A stretch of DNA of 64,000 bases, from NCBI RefSeq assembly GCF_029784155.1, contig NC_073693.1:150538843-150602842 (forward strand), given 5' to 3'. The DNA comes from Uranotaenia lowii. Lineage: Eukaryota > Arthropoda > Insecta > Diptera > Culicidae. Position numbers and translations under genes: made by a program. The notes beneath the pieces are model-generated. The model had not been told where the DNA came from and did not search any database. It was given only the letters and a program-made list of their open reading frames with translations. Below, in pieces: positions 53,232 through 62,903 of this stretch (position 1 is its first letter; every line of letters starts with the position of its first letter).

Positions 53232-55347
53232 TAGGGTGAATGTACCCGAACTTGGCCCCTAAGGCGTGGTTGACTATATTTCCCATGATTGCAGTCTTCC
53301 TGTAATATGTACCTTCAAAAGTCCTTCGACAAATATGATTGCTTACTGGCCTGAAATGTAGTAAAAATATGTTCTTGCTTTAAAGCGGTGGATAATTTGA
53401 GATAAATCTGATCAAACTATTGATTGAAATGCTCCTTATTGTGGCCCCCGTTCCTAATTGTGGCCCTTTATGAGTTCCTCAAATTGGCCGCCTCTAGAAG
53501 AAATTTTCCTCACTAATACAACAACAGCCCCCACGAATTCGTTGATAATATCCTGGAAGGAAGCACAACAATGTTCTGGTTGTTTTCAAAAAGTCGAAAG
53601 TACAAACTGTCAATCATTTTTTAGAATTGATATTTGCATGCAGAATTATAATCTTACGTAAAAAAGTTTCACTTGTTTGTTTCAGTTTTTGCTGTGTTTA
53701 AAATTTCTTTTATCAGAATGACGATCTAGAACAAATAGGTTCTAAAATATTTCATTGGTTAACATAAATATGTTTATTAACCGAGCAAACATATCGTTTG
53801 TTCAATTTTTTAAAATGAAATCATGATAGATCTGTTTCCATTGAAGTTAACATACGATAGTGAATGTTCATATTTTTTTATTCCACTCCCATAAAAGGAG
53901 GAGAAACAATTTAAAAACCATTATGACCGAGGCAAGGAGCAAGCTAAAGCTAAAACTCAAGTAAGCGAACGATTCTTTGAATCATACATATTTAAAATGT
54001 CGCCCTTAGGAATTTTCTAGCAATCGTTTGCGTACACCCGGATAGCAAAACAAGACAAACTATCGCTCACTCCAGCCAGCCTGATAGAAATAGATTGCAT
54101 CTCACTTGTTCGTTTGGGAACTATAGTCAATGGAAGCGAACAGCAAATTTAAAAGCTAGGTGAAATTCAAGCTGCATCCCACTCGCACTCATGCAAAATC
54201 ATCACCCAATCTCGGCAGCGCTTCCTTCGCATATTCCTTTCCTACGGGAAACAAACGTCGTCACCTCTGCTGATGCACAGTGATCCATAATATAAAACAA
54301 TGTTGGTCAAATATTATTTTTGAATTCACTTGAAATTGAAAACAATAAAATTTAGCTCCTAATAACATAGTTTTTCAACATTGTAATGTAATTACTTTTT
54401 TTAATAAACATAATATTTAGAATGTCATAATTTGAACTTTGTCACCGTTCCTTTCAAAGCGACACATATGCAGCACATGTTCATCTCCAGCACAAATAAA
54501 ATTAAATCAAAATACGTTGAACCTTATTTCCAAATGTAGATTTTTTTGGGTATGGATAAAGTAACTTCAAGGTTGAGATCCAAGATATCGATTCGGATCC
54601 GGATCCGGTTGATTTCGTGCTCAGAAGTAAACTTTGTTGAGAGGAAAAGTTCTGGAAATTTACCAAAGATTTTACAATTCCTACTAAGATGCCAAATACG
54701 CTTGAGAAACAAATAAATTGATTATAATCCAAAATACATTTATGGTATTTTTAAGTTATTAAAATCATTCTTTTTACTTTCGACCGGCTTTTAAATTTCC
54801 AGACCACTGTGCACTAACGGCCGACGATTCGGTCGCCGGCTGCTGGCTACCGTCTGCCTGCTGATTTCGTTCTCACACATACATACAAACCTCAATTAGT
54901 GGAATTTCATGCCAAGATTAGGCGAAAAAAATGTTTATATTTTCTTCAATTTTAGATAAAATATGTACGTTGTTTGGAATAGGTTATAATTTTATATTTT
55001 TTGCCACGTTTTGCTGTAACCATCGGTATTTTTTAGTAATTTTTTCATAGGGAAGTGTGTTTTTAAAATCGATCCGAAGAAGGCAGATGCACTAGCAAGG
55101 TAGGTTCATTTCAGATTTGCTGCGAAAATCGTAATTTTACTTCCAGTTTGTCATGGGAAAAAAAATTATTACGCAGTTATTTGGATTCAATTGCGGAAAA
55201 ATGCTATGCAGAATGTAGACAAATGCGATTTTCTTTTATGTTTGATTTATTTTATATTTTTAAGCATATGTTTGACATATAAATTACCAAAATGCATTTT
55301 GGCATGCCAAGATAAGGAGCATGCCAAATTAAGGCTCACTTACCCTA
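53232..55347. mobile_element. Possible TAGGGT-ended insertion in the Gypsy leader
   Basis: The left end TAGGGTGAATGTACCCGAAC and the inverse of the right end TAGGGTAAGTGAGCC, each followed by a TTGGCC/TTGGCAT block, suggest weak terminal inverted repeats around 2.1 kb of AT-rich, non-coding sequence. No clear target duplication. Boundaries uncertain. Confidence 0.35.
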
Positions 55348-56247
55348 TTGTGATTTATGTTAATCGATTTCCAAAATTTTCTAGTATTATGGACATTATT
55401 CTGTGCTACATGCTTGCATTTTTTTTGGAAAGGAAGAGATTTGGTAAGTAAACAATTAAAAAGGAAATAAAATAATGTGAATTATTTTTTTTTGTAAATT
55501 ATGAATGGAACATTGATACTATTTTTTCGCTGAAGAGAATAACAACAATAAAAAAAACACTTCTTTATTTTTAGGTGAGTTGGCAGTTGGATCAGAACAA
55601 ACGCTTGGCCACAACTTGGTCAGGAAGTGGAAATTGAGAATGAAATTTGTGGTGAATATTGTGTGTCGACTATGTATCGTTTTTATGATGATTTGAAAGT
55701 TAAATTCAATGAAATTTAAGAGTTTTATTTAATGTTTTTTTTTTAATCGTTTTAATCATCGATATTAATATTAATTGACTTAAAAGCGTAGTCAAAGCAT
55801 ACTCAGCGATGGATGAAAAACTGGGGAGTAGTTTCTGTTAGCCAAGTATCACTATTTTTCAGCAACCTAAGATGAAAAATTATAAAAGGTTGTGGCAAAT
55901 GTTACTAAGTGAAAGAAATTCTTTTTTTTTTCTCGCAGTAAGTTTTATTTCACTGAACTTTTTCATTTTCTAACTATCAACGGATCAAATGTTTTATATT
56001 ATTTAGTTTGAGAGATAAAAGATCATTAAGCTCAGTGTTGGAGGTTCCATTTATTTTTCTTGTTTAAATGTGTTGCTCAAAGTTTTGCCAAGAACCATAG
56101 AAAAGTTGGATGTGAGTAGAATAGTGCAAGCAGAATAGTGCGCTCCTCCTACAACTGGGTTAATTTTTTTATTGTATAGGAACTTTTAGAGTTTCTGAAT
56201 CAGTGCTCCGGGTTTCAATGCAGAAAGCATGATCAGAATGTTGACTT

Positions 56248-56545
56248 AGCGGGGAGCATAGAGCGTTGAACGAAGAACTGGATTGTGATCATGTAATACT
56301 GATATTACAGCAGAATGATAAGAAGCCACAATTTCGCTTCTATTGCAGGGAGCATAGAGCATAATTTTCAACGTATTATGATACTGAGTCGTACATGTCT
56401 GAGGCGGGGGAGCCTGGAAAATGATGCATCATAGCAGGGAGCTATGTTGAGGTCTAGTGCAGGGAGCATGTGAAAGTAGCTGGCAGGTAATTTGGAATTG
56501 TCCAAGAGCAGGGAGCCTAGGACGATAGATGAAATAGCAGGGAGC
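56248..56545 (+). repeat. Seven dispersed GCAGGGAGC-like motifs
   Basis: GCGGGGAGC (56249), GCAGGGAGC (56345), GCGGGGGAGC (56404), then GCAGGGAGC at 56434, 56459, 56508 and 56537, several followed by ATAGAGC, CTA or CCT. They are spaced irregularly in the last 650 bp before gag. Confidence 0.75.
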
Positions 56546-56876
56546 TATTTTATCTAGTGAATTGAAGCTACAGAGATGCAACAATTATTGAAGCTTTAAA
56601 GGAGTTTGTGAGTAAACTGAGAAAAGAGATGCTGTTAGTAATAACTGGTTTTGGGGTTGTCTGTCAGGATGTAACTGAAATAAAGTTTTTAAATTTGCGT
56701 CGTTCAAGTTTTCTTAATTTTTTTGGAGACAAACAAGCTATCCAGACAGAAGTTGTTATTGTAAAAATTATGTTGAGGAACATTCTAAAAATTTTGAACC
56801 AGTTTATTTCAAGCATTGCTGGGGGCTGTAGAGAAAATTAAACATTGAGATTGTTTTTTTCTATTTACGGTTTCAG

Positions 56877-57673
56877 ATGGATGAAAGTAGACCGTTGCCT
56901 ATGTTCAGATGTGAACAAATCGAGAACGGTAAACTGGCCAAAGAATGGCGGGAGTGGAAAGATTCGCTGGAGTTTTATTTTGACTCATATCAAATAACCG
57001 ACCAGAAAATCAAACGGTCCAAAATATTACATTTTGGGGGTCCTCAGTTGCAAAAAGTTTACAAAAGTTTGGAGGGCACTGAAGATTTTCCTCTGGTTAT
57101 GGTAGAGAAGCCTTGGTATGATGTAGCAATCAGTCGTTTGGATGCGTATTTCAAACCGCGTCGTCAAGATGTTCTGGAGAGACATAAGCTACGCACTTTG
57201 AAGCAAGGTATGATTTGTTTGATTCGATTTGTCTTTTCATTATTTCAATTCAGGTAGGTACGAATGAGAGTTTCGCTCATTACGTTCTGCGTCTGCGCCA
57301 GCAACTGATGGACTGCGGATTCGAAAAGTATTCAAAAGAGGTCCGCGTTGTTTTGGAGGAGATCATGCTTATCGACGTTATTGTGGAAGGATGCAACTTA
57401 CCAGAGCTTCGAAGGAAGATTCTGGAGAAAGATCAGTCCTTGTCAGATATTGAGGCCATGGGAACTTCGCTGGAGAGTGTACGACATCAGGAAAAGGAGT
57501 TCAAAGCTGGAACGAATATGAATGATGGTGGACATATATCGGTTTGTGAAGTCGGAACATGGAAACCAAAAGCAGAACGCCAGCAAGGAAGAATTCTGAA
57601 ACGAATTGCTGTTGGGCCTCGTAAAATTTTTGGTAATGGACCCGAAATTATATGCTACGGTTGTGGACGTTAA
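56877..57673 (+). CDS. Gypsy gag (two exons), ending at TAA in the first zinc knuckle
   Basis: Gag forms the particle and packages RNA. Exon a is 56877-57207 (starts MDESRPLPMFRCEQ; WREWKDSLEFYF helix). Exon b is 57258-57673. The 50-bp interval between them (GTATGATTTG...TTCAGGTAG) is a GT-AG intron that keeps the frame, giving ...TLKQGTNESFAHY. Without removal the frame ends at a stop near 57255. The coding frame reaches CYGCGR and then TAA exactly where a Mag-type CCHC knuckle should continue. The bases after the stop (GHISKSQVC, then CRRCQRLGHFEKVC) complete two knuckles in the same frame. The stop is probably a nonsense change in this copy. Confidence 0.8.
57208..57257 (+). other. Candidate intron in Gypsy gag (50 bp)
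   Basis: GCAAG|GTATGATTTG at the left, pyrimidine-rich TTTTCATTATTTCAATTCAG then GTAG at the right. Using the AG at 57256-57257 preserves the frame; using the AG at 57252-57253 shifts it into a stop. The size is at the lower limit for insect introns. Confidence 0.6.
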
Positions 57674-58039
57674 GGACACATTTCTAAATCACAAGTATGT
57701 CCAGCAAGAGATCAACCTTGTCGGAGATGTCAGAGGCTTGGACATTTTGAGAAAGTCTGCCGGAAACGCGTTTTTAATTCGCGAAAACCAGATTTTTATA
57801 AAAAAGTTGATGCAATTGAGGTAGATGAAAACATGCCAAGCCAAGACATTAAATCTTGTACGAGGTCACTTGAATCTGAAAAGAAGCTGTGTTATACGTT
57901 CTACACGGGATGCAAAACTAACGTGTTCAAGTGTGCAATTGGAGGTGTTGCAACTGAAGTGTTCATCGATTCGGGTTCAGACGTCAATATAATAACTTCT
58001 GAGACATGGACAAAGCTGAAAGCTCAACATGTTAACGTA
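57674..58039 (+). CDS. Gypsy zinc knuckles and protease, interrupted
   Basis: Same frame as gag after the TAA. It includes the second CCHC box (CRRCQRLGHFEKVC) and, from about 57930, an aspartic protease with FIDSGSDVNII (catalytic D in DSG). The frame then runs into a TA-flanked DNA transposon at 58040 and resumes at 59429 without a shift. Confidence 0.85.
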
Positions 58040-59426
58040 CACAGCAAAAAAAGATGTAAGCCACTAAACGTATTATTAGTGATTAACGATGTAATTCTCA
58101 TATTCGAAAAATATAACATATTTTCGATGCTAATATTACATCTTAATAATGTACTAATTTTGAGCACGTCTTGTAGTGTAATATCACAACCTGCTATGCA
58201 TTATTACACCAAAGTAGCCACGGTTGTTTCTGTTGTCATTTCACGACTCGAAATATTATGGAAGGTTTCCAAAGCTAAGAGATTTTTTTAAAATTTGTAA
58301 GTACTATCAATATTCAGCAAAAAAGTAAGCAAATCAATCGATATGTTACTTATTTAGTTTTTGTTTTTATTTGTAGGAATTCCATCATCCGGATCTCAAA
58401 ATATGGTTGAAGAAAATATGTTTTTCACCCCATTTTTCCGGTTACGCTTAGATTGATCAGGATGATCAGGACAATGTTGACCTTTACCTCAATATATTGG
58501 GCAACATGAATGTCTCTCCCAAGAATATTGGATGTATTAGAATCGGAAAGCTAAAAATGGTTGAAAAATGGTTTAAAGCAGCTGAAAAAAACTATGGGGA
58601 ATCGCAAATTATTCATCTAGTGCTAATCGGATGTGGATCGCATCGCCTTCCAGATCTTAACTAAAAAGCTTAATGACTAAAGAGGAAGTTGCTAGTAATG
58701 TGTGGCCGATAGTTTTGATGGTTCGCTAATGTAATCAATTTCTCGGATCGATGTAGAATATGTGTATGATAACAATAAAAAAACCGGTATTCTCATTTTT
58801 TCATTTTATAGAAAGTTGACTAATGCGATGAGTCTCGAAATCAATCTTCTATGATTTCATTTTTTTATCAAACTCCTTTCTTATTTTGTGTGGTGAGAGC
58901 ATATAAGTTTCGTGAAGCAAGCATTTCATTTCTGATGAGATGCGATCGGCTTTCAAAGCCAAATCGAACACACTTTTCTTCCTAAAGCATTTCCCCGAGT
59001 CGGGACAAAGAAGTTAACTTATCGCACCAGCAGAATAAGTTTCAATAACTTGCTAATCCCTGTGTTAAAAAAATCTCTGCATTAGCTAATAAAAATAGAG
59101 CATACATTTTTCACTGATAATAATTTCGCTTTTCCGTTTTTTATTTTGTTTCCTTGTTAATACTACATGTGAAGAAAGAACCACAATACTGCAGAAAACT
59201 CTGAAACATTTTAATAACAATATCCTCTAAAAACATCAACAGAACACTTCCATCGTTGCTATGCTCTCGTTTGTTTTCTTTGATACATTACATACATTTG
59301 ATGTAATTTTTTACATCTTTTACAAGCTATCGAATATACGTGAAAATGATGTAATATTAGAGATATTTAGCGACTCAATTTATGTGCACGTTTTTGACGT
59401 AATATAGCAACACTTTTTTTGCTGTG
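58040..59426. mobile_element. TA-flanked DNA element inside the Gypsy protease (1387 bp)
   Basis: Ends CACAGCAAAAAAAG and (inverse) CACAGCAAAAAAAG are exact, flanked by TA at 58038-58039 and 59427-59428. GATGTAA/TTACATC motifs are scattered in both subterminal regions. It is a Tc1/mariner-like non-autonomous element. Removing it with one TA restores the Gypsy frame, so the insertion is simple and clean. A 70-codon open stretch at 58452-58664 (VDLYLNILGNMNVSPKNIG) looks like a LINE-ORF1 FP-type fragment. Confidence 0.85.
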
Positions 59427-59428
59427 TA

Positions 59429-60247
59429 GACAAGTGCGAAAAAGGAAGTGATAAAATCCTCAAGGCCTACGCTAACAATGAATCACTTCCTATTTTGGGA
59501 ACATTCGAAGCCATCGTTGAGATTGGGAAACGCGCATCAAACTGTAAATTCTTCGTTGTTGAAGGTGGACAAAGAAACCTGTTGGGAGATGAGACCTCTA
59601 AAAATTTGGGAATATTGAGAATAGGATTGGAAGTGAATCAGGTGATGGATGGAACAGATGTAAAGCGTTCTCCGTTTTCTAAGATTTCCGGTGTTCAAGT
59701 TCGTGTTCAGATGGATCCAAAGGCAGTTCCAATCTTCCAGCCATTGAGACGAGTACCGATTCACCTTGAAGCAGCAGTGACCGAGAAGTTAGACGAACTT
59801 CTAAAGCGAGACATAATCGAAATTAAGGAAGGCCCGGCAACGTGGGTTTCGCCGCTTGTGGTCGCAAACAAGGCTAACGGATCAATAAGATTATGCGTGG
59901 ATTTACGACGTGTCAACCAGGCAGTCATTCGCGATCGGCACCCCATGCCTGTTATCGAAGATGTTCTGGCCAGGATTGCAAGAGGGAAGATCTGGAGTGT
60001 ACTAGATATTATGGACGCGTTTTTCCTACTGGAGCTTGATGAAGAAAGTAGAAATGTGATGACGTTCATTACTCATCGTGGGCTTTATCGATTCAAGCGC
60101 CTTCCCTTCGGTCTTGTCTCTGCTCCTGAAATATTTCAAAGAACCATGGATCAAATACTAGCAAACTGTGAAGGCGCTTACTGGTACCTTGACGATGTAG
60201 GAGTCGAAGGAAGCACCGTTGAAGAACATGATATTCGTTTGAATAAG
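59429..60247 (+). CDS. Gypsy protease end and reverse transcriptase, first part
   Basis: The end of the protease and linker is followed by reverse transcriptase. Motifs: PIHLEAAVTEKLDELLKRDI, WVSPLVVANKANGSIRLCVD, SVLDIMDAFFLLEL (first catalytic D), RLPFGLVSAPEIFQRTMD and YWYLDDVGVEG with the YLDD box at 60185-60196. The coding frame ends at AATAAG, where a 113-bp intron begins. RT then continues with VLQKLKERGV after it. Confidence 0.92.
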
Positions 60248-60360
60248 GTATGATGACATAAGTAAATCTTTTGCGAAATTTCTGAAATAAATAACTCAAA
60301 TTGACATTGTAATAAACTCATTTTTTTTAACTCCATGTTTATCACTTACCATGGTTTCAG
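60248..60360 (+). other. Candidate intron in Gypsy reverse transcriptase (113 bp)
   Basis: Donor AATAAG|GTATGATGAC, acceptor TTACCATGGTTTCAG|GTCC. It is AT-rich, has stops in all frames, and its length is not a multiple of three. Its removal joins HDIRLNK to VLQKLKERG, the expected RT sequence directly after the YLDD palm. No flanking duplication or inverted ends suggest a transposon. Confidence 0.8.
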
Positions 60361-62439
60361 GTCCTTCAAAAACTTAAAGAAAGGGGAGTTGTTCTGAATT
60401 GGGAAAAATGTAAAATAAGAGTTACGGAATTCGATTTTCTTGGGCATAGAATCAGTTCTCAAGGCATAATGCCATCAGATGCTAAGCGAGACGCTGTTAT
60501 GGATTTTCGCCGTCCTGCAAATGAAAGTGAGGTCCGAAGCTTTTTAGGATTAGCTAACTATATGGGTAAATTCATTCCGAAGGTATCAGAAATGGATGAA
60601 CCACTCAGAAAACTCATACAGAAAGGAAATCAGTTTCGGTGGGGTGACGCAGAAGAGATGGCGTTCAATTGGATAAAGACGACGTTATCTAAGGCTAGTT
60701 GTTTAGGATTTTTTAGAACAGAGGATGAAACTTCTTTGTTTGCGGATGCCAGTCCAGTTGCTTTGGGCGCTGTTTTGATTCAAACTAATGAGCAAAGAGG
60801 TTCAAGGGTCGTATGTTACGCTTCCAAATCTCTCACCGACACAGAAAGAAGATATTGCCAAACCGAGAAAGAAGCTTTATCTTTGGTATGGAGTGTAGAA
60901 AAATTTCAGTTCTACCTAATTGGTAGGGAGTTTAACTTACTCACTGATTGCAAAGCTCTTACTTTCTTGTTCGCACCAGCATCTCGTCCCTGTGCCCGAA
61001 TCGAGAGATGGGTTTTGCGCCTCCAAAGTTTTACGTATAACATCGTCCATATTCCGGGTGAGTCTAACATCGCTGACGTAATGTCGCGACTGTCTACGTC
61101 ATCTCCAAAACCTTTTGATGAAGCAGAGGAGTTAGTGGTTCGAGAGATTGCTTCTGCTGCTGCCCAGACAATCGCCTTGACATGGCAAGAGATTGAGACG
61201 GTTAGTAAAGAAGATGAAGATATACAACAAGTTATAGCCGCATTGAATTCTGAAACCGTAGATGAGTTACCCTTAAGCTATAAGACAATATTTTCCGAAC
61301 TTTGTTGCGTGAATAACGTGTTGCTGAGAGGAGATCGGATTGTAATCCCAAAAAGACTTCATCAACGTGTCTTACATCTGGCTCACGAAGGTCATCCGGG
61401 CATGCGCATGATGAAAGGACATTTACGCGCAAACGTGTGGTGGCCAAAAATGGATCAAAACATTGAGCAATTCGTGAAATCCTGTCACGGTTGCACTTTA
61501 GTTTCCGCACCTGGCCCACCAGAACCAATGGTCCGGAAGGAGCTTCCATCGCGACCATGGGAACAAATCGCTGTTGATTTCTTGGGACCACTCCCAGACG
61601 GTGAGAATCTTTTTGTATGTGTTGACTTCTACAGTAGATATTTGGAAGTAGTAGAAATGCAAGAAATCACAACAACCTCCACAATTGAACAGTTGCTTAT
61701 TATATTCTCTCGATATGGACTGCCAGTGGTCTTGAGAGCAGATAACGGACCCCAATTTATTTCTGAGGAATTCCGTCTATTTTGTGAAGAAGAAGGGATT
61801 CGGCTTGAGAGTACTATTCCGTACTGGCCTCAAATGAATGGGGAGGTAGAGCGTCAGAACCGCTCCATTCTCAAACGGCTACGAATTGCGCAAGAGCTTG
61901 GGAAAAATTGGCGGAAGGAGCTTCGTCAATATTTGCTAACTTATCATTCTGCGATACACCCAACTACAGGAAAGTCTCCATCAGAACTGATGTTCGGGCG
62001 GCGGTTACGTACCAAGTTACCCTGTATCCCTGTGGAGGTTTGCGAAGTTGAAGAAGTCAGAGATCATGACCGAATCCAAAAAGAAAAAGGTAGGCTGTAT
62101 GCTGATCGTAGCAGAAAAGCTAGATACAGTAGCATTGATATCGGTGACCTAGTGCTTGCGAAGCGAACTAAGAAGGATAACAAACTTGCTTCCGATTTTT
62201 CTCCTGAAGAGTTCAAGGTTACAAAAAGACAAGGAACTGACGTTATGATAAAATCAACTACTTCCGGAAAGGAGTTCAGAAGAAGTGTAGCCCATCTTAA
62301 ACGCATAGCATCTCAGTCTGAAGCTAAGGATCCCTCCGATGAAGGTTTAGAAGAAAACCAAGATACTTCAAATCGGATAACAGCACCAGATTCCAATGAA
62401 ACTCTTCCCAATGAACGTTCAAGAAGGACAAAAGGTTGA
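60361..62439 (+). CDS. Gypsy RT thumb, RNase H and integrase
   Basis: A continuous 692-codon frame. It begins with VLQKLKERGVVLNWEKC and FLGHRIS (RT thumb). RNase H follows (LFADASPVALGAVL near 60740; TEKEALSLVWSVEKFQFYL; LTDCKALTFLF). Next is the integrase HHCC finger (HEGHPGMRMMKGHLRANVWW, CHGC) and core: VDFLGP (D), RADNGPQF (D) and NGEVERQNR (E), with GKSPSELMFGRRLRTKLP. The C-terminal region ends RRTKG and TGA. All catalytic residues are present and there is no frameshift. No chromodomain motif was recognised. Confidence 0.95.
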   Translation, partial: VLQKLKERGVVLNWEKCKIRVTEFDFLGHRISSQGIMPSDAKRDAVMDFRRPANESEVRSFLGLANYMGKFIPKVSEMDEPLRKLIQKGNQFRWGDAEEMAFNWIKTTLSKASCLGFFRTEDETSLFADASPVALGAVLIQTNEQRGSRVVCYASKSLTDTERRYCQTEKEALSLVWSVEKFQFYLIGREFNLLTDCKALTFLFAPASRPCARIERWVLRLQSFTYNIVHIPGESNIADVMSRLSTSSPKPFDEAEELVVREIASAAAQTIALTWQEIETVSKEDEDIQQVIAALNSETVDELPLSYKTIFSELCCVNNVLLRGDRIVIPKRLHQRVLHLAHEGHPGMRMMKGHLRANVWWPKMDQNIEQFVKSCHGCTLVSAPGPPEPMVRKELPSRPWEQIAVDFLGPLPDGENLFVCVDFYSRYLEVVEMQEITTTSTIEQLLIIFSRYGLPVVLRADNGPQFISEEFRLFCEEEGIRLESTIPYWPQMNGEVERQNRSILKRLRIAQELGKNWRKELRQYLLTYHSAIHPTTGKSPSELMFGRRLRTKLPCIPVEVCEVEEVRDHDRIQKEKGRLYADRSRKARYSSIDIGDLVLAKRTKKDNKLASDFSPEEFKVTKRQGTDVMIKSTTSGKEFRRSVAHLKRIASQSEAKDPSDEGLEENQDTSNRITAPDSNETLPNERSRRTKG

Positions 62440-62504
62440 ATCAAGCCGATTGAAGGATTTTGTAACATATTGACATCGCTAATTTGATTTTTAATTTCTT
62501 TTAA

Positions 62505-62518
62505 ATGAAAGGTAGGGA
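62505..62518 (+). promoter_or_regulatory. Gypsy polypurine tract
   Basis: ATGAAAGGTAGGGA directly precedes the TG of the 3' LTR, with only one or two pyrimidines, as expected for the plus-strand primer. Confidence 0.75.
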
Positions 62519-62756
62519 TGTAGGGTTGTGCATTTAATATATACAATTTGTTAACACCTGATTATTTACAGACCTTGCGCCACGAGTTTAAGTAGGAGAC
62601 AAGGAGAATGGCAACACTGTATATTGGATGCGTAGATTTGGATAAGCGTGTGTAAAAGGGGAACGAAGGCGTCTATCGGTGTGAACAGTGCGTGAACGGA
62701 ACGGCCGGGATATATTGTGACGGAAGTGATATTAAACGGACGAGGAGGACCCTACA
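62519..62756 (+). repeat. Gypsy 3' LTR (238 bp)
   Basis: Same as 52494-52731 except for two bases near 62723. Followed by the GTAGG target duplication. Confidence 0.95.
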
Positions 62757-62903
62757 GTAGGCTTCATCCAGCTTGGCCAATCGTGGTTGGAGTGAACAAC
62801 GATCTCTATCATCCTCAAACTCGTTAAGAAAATCTTCTAAGTGCTCCAGTAAACTCCACAAAATTTGCTCTTTTTTGGATAAACGACGAAGCTCCTCGGC
62901 CAT
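62757..62903 (-). CDS. BEL2 gag N-terminus (49 codons before the Gypsy insertion)
   Basis: The frame starts MAEELRRLSKKEQILWSLLE at 62903 and reads RLAKLDEAY into the GTAGG duplication. The next native codon is D at 52488 on the other side of the Gypsy element, in the same frame. The helical KLDEAY segment matches the position of the RLEKLDELW-type helix at the start of BEL/Pao gag proteins. The complete native gag-protease would be 657 residues. Confidence 0.88.

Larger units (their letters stand above)
52771..56876 (+). other. Candidate leader intron of the Gypsy element (4106 bp)
   Basis: A donor CATCAAG|GTGAGTTCG stands 40 bp after the LTR. A strong acceptor (TTTTTTTCTATTTACGGTTTCAG) ends at 56876, and the gag ATG is the next base. 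Splicing would place a short leader directly on gag. The interior holds a 2.1-kb element-like block (53232-55347) and seven GCAGGGAGC-like motifs (56248-56545). The splice call rests on consensus and position only. Confidence 0.6.
52494..62756 (+). mobile_element. Intron-bearing Ty3/Gypsy (Mag-like) LTR retrotransposon (10263 bp)
   Basis: Two 238-bp LTRs (TGTAGGG...CCCTACA) differ at two adjacent positions (GATA/GGAA region). A GTAGG duplication flanks the element. Order on the plus strand: LTR, primer-binding site, 4.1-kb leader, gag, protease, reverse transcriptase, RNase H, integrase, purine tract, LTR. No env. The coding frame is continuous from 56877 to 62439 once two GT-AG introns (57208-57257, 60248-60360) and a TA-flanked transposon (58040-59426) are removed. 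One TAA remains at 57671-57673. The domain types and the zinc-knuckle style are Mag-lineage-like. It inserted into BEL2 gag. Confidence 0.93.

Noticed and set aside
58038..59428. Treating the 1387-bp block in the Gypsy protease as a third coding intron
   Set aside because: GT-AG bounds exist only by using the flanking TA bases and would shift the frame. Exact inverted ends and a TA duplication, with the frame restored on simple removal, fit a transposon better.
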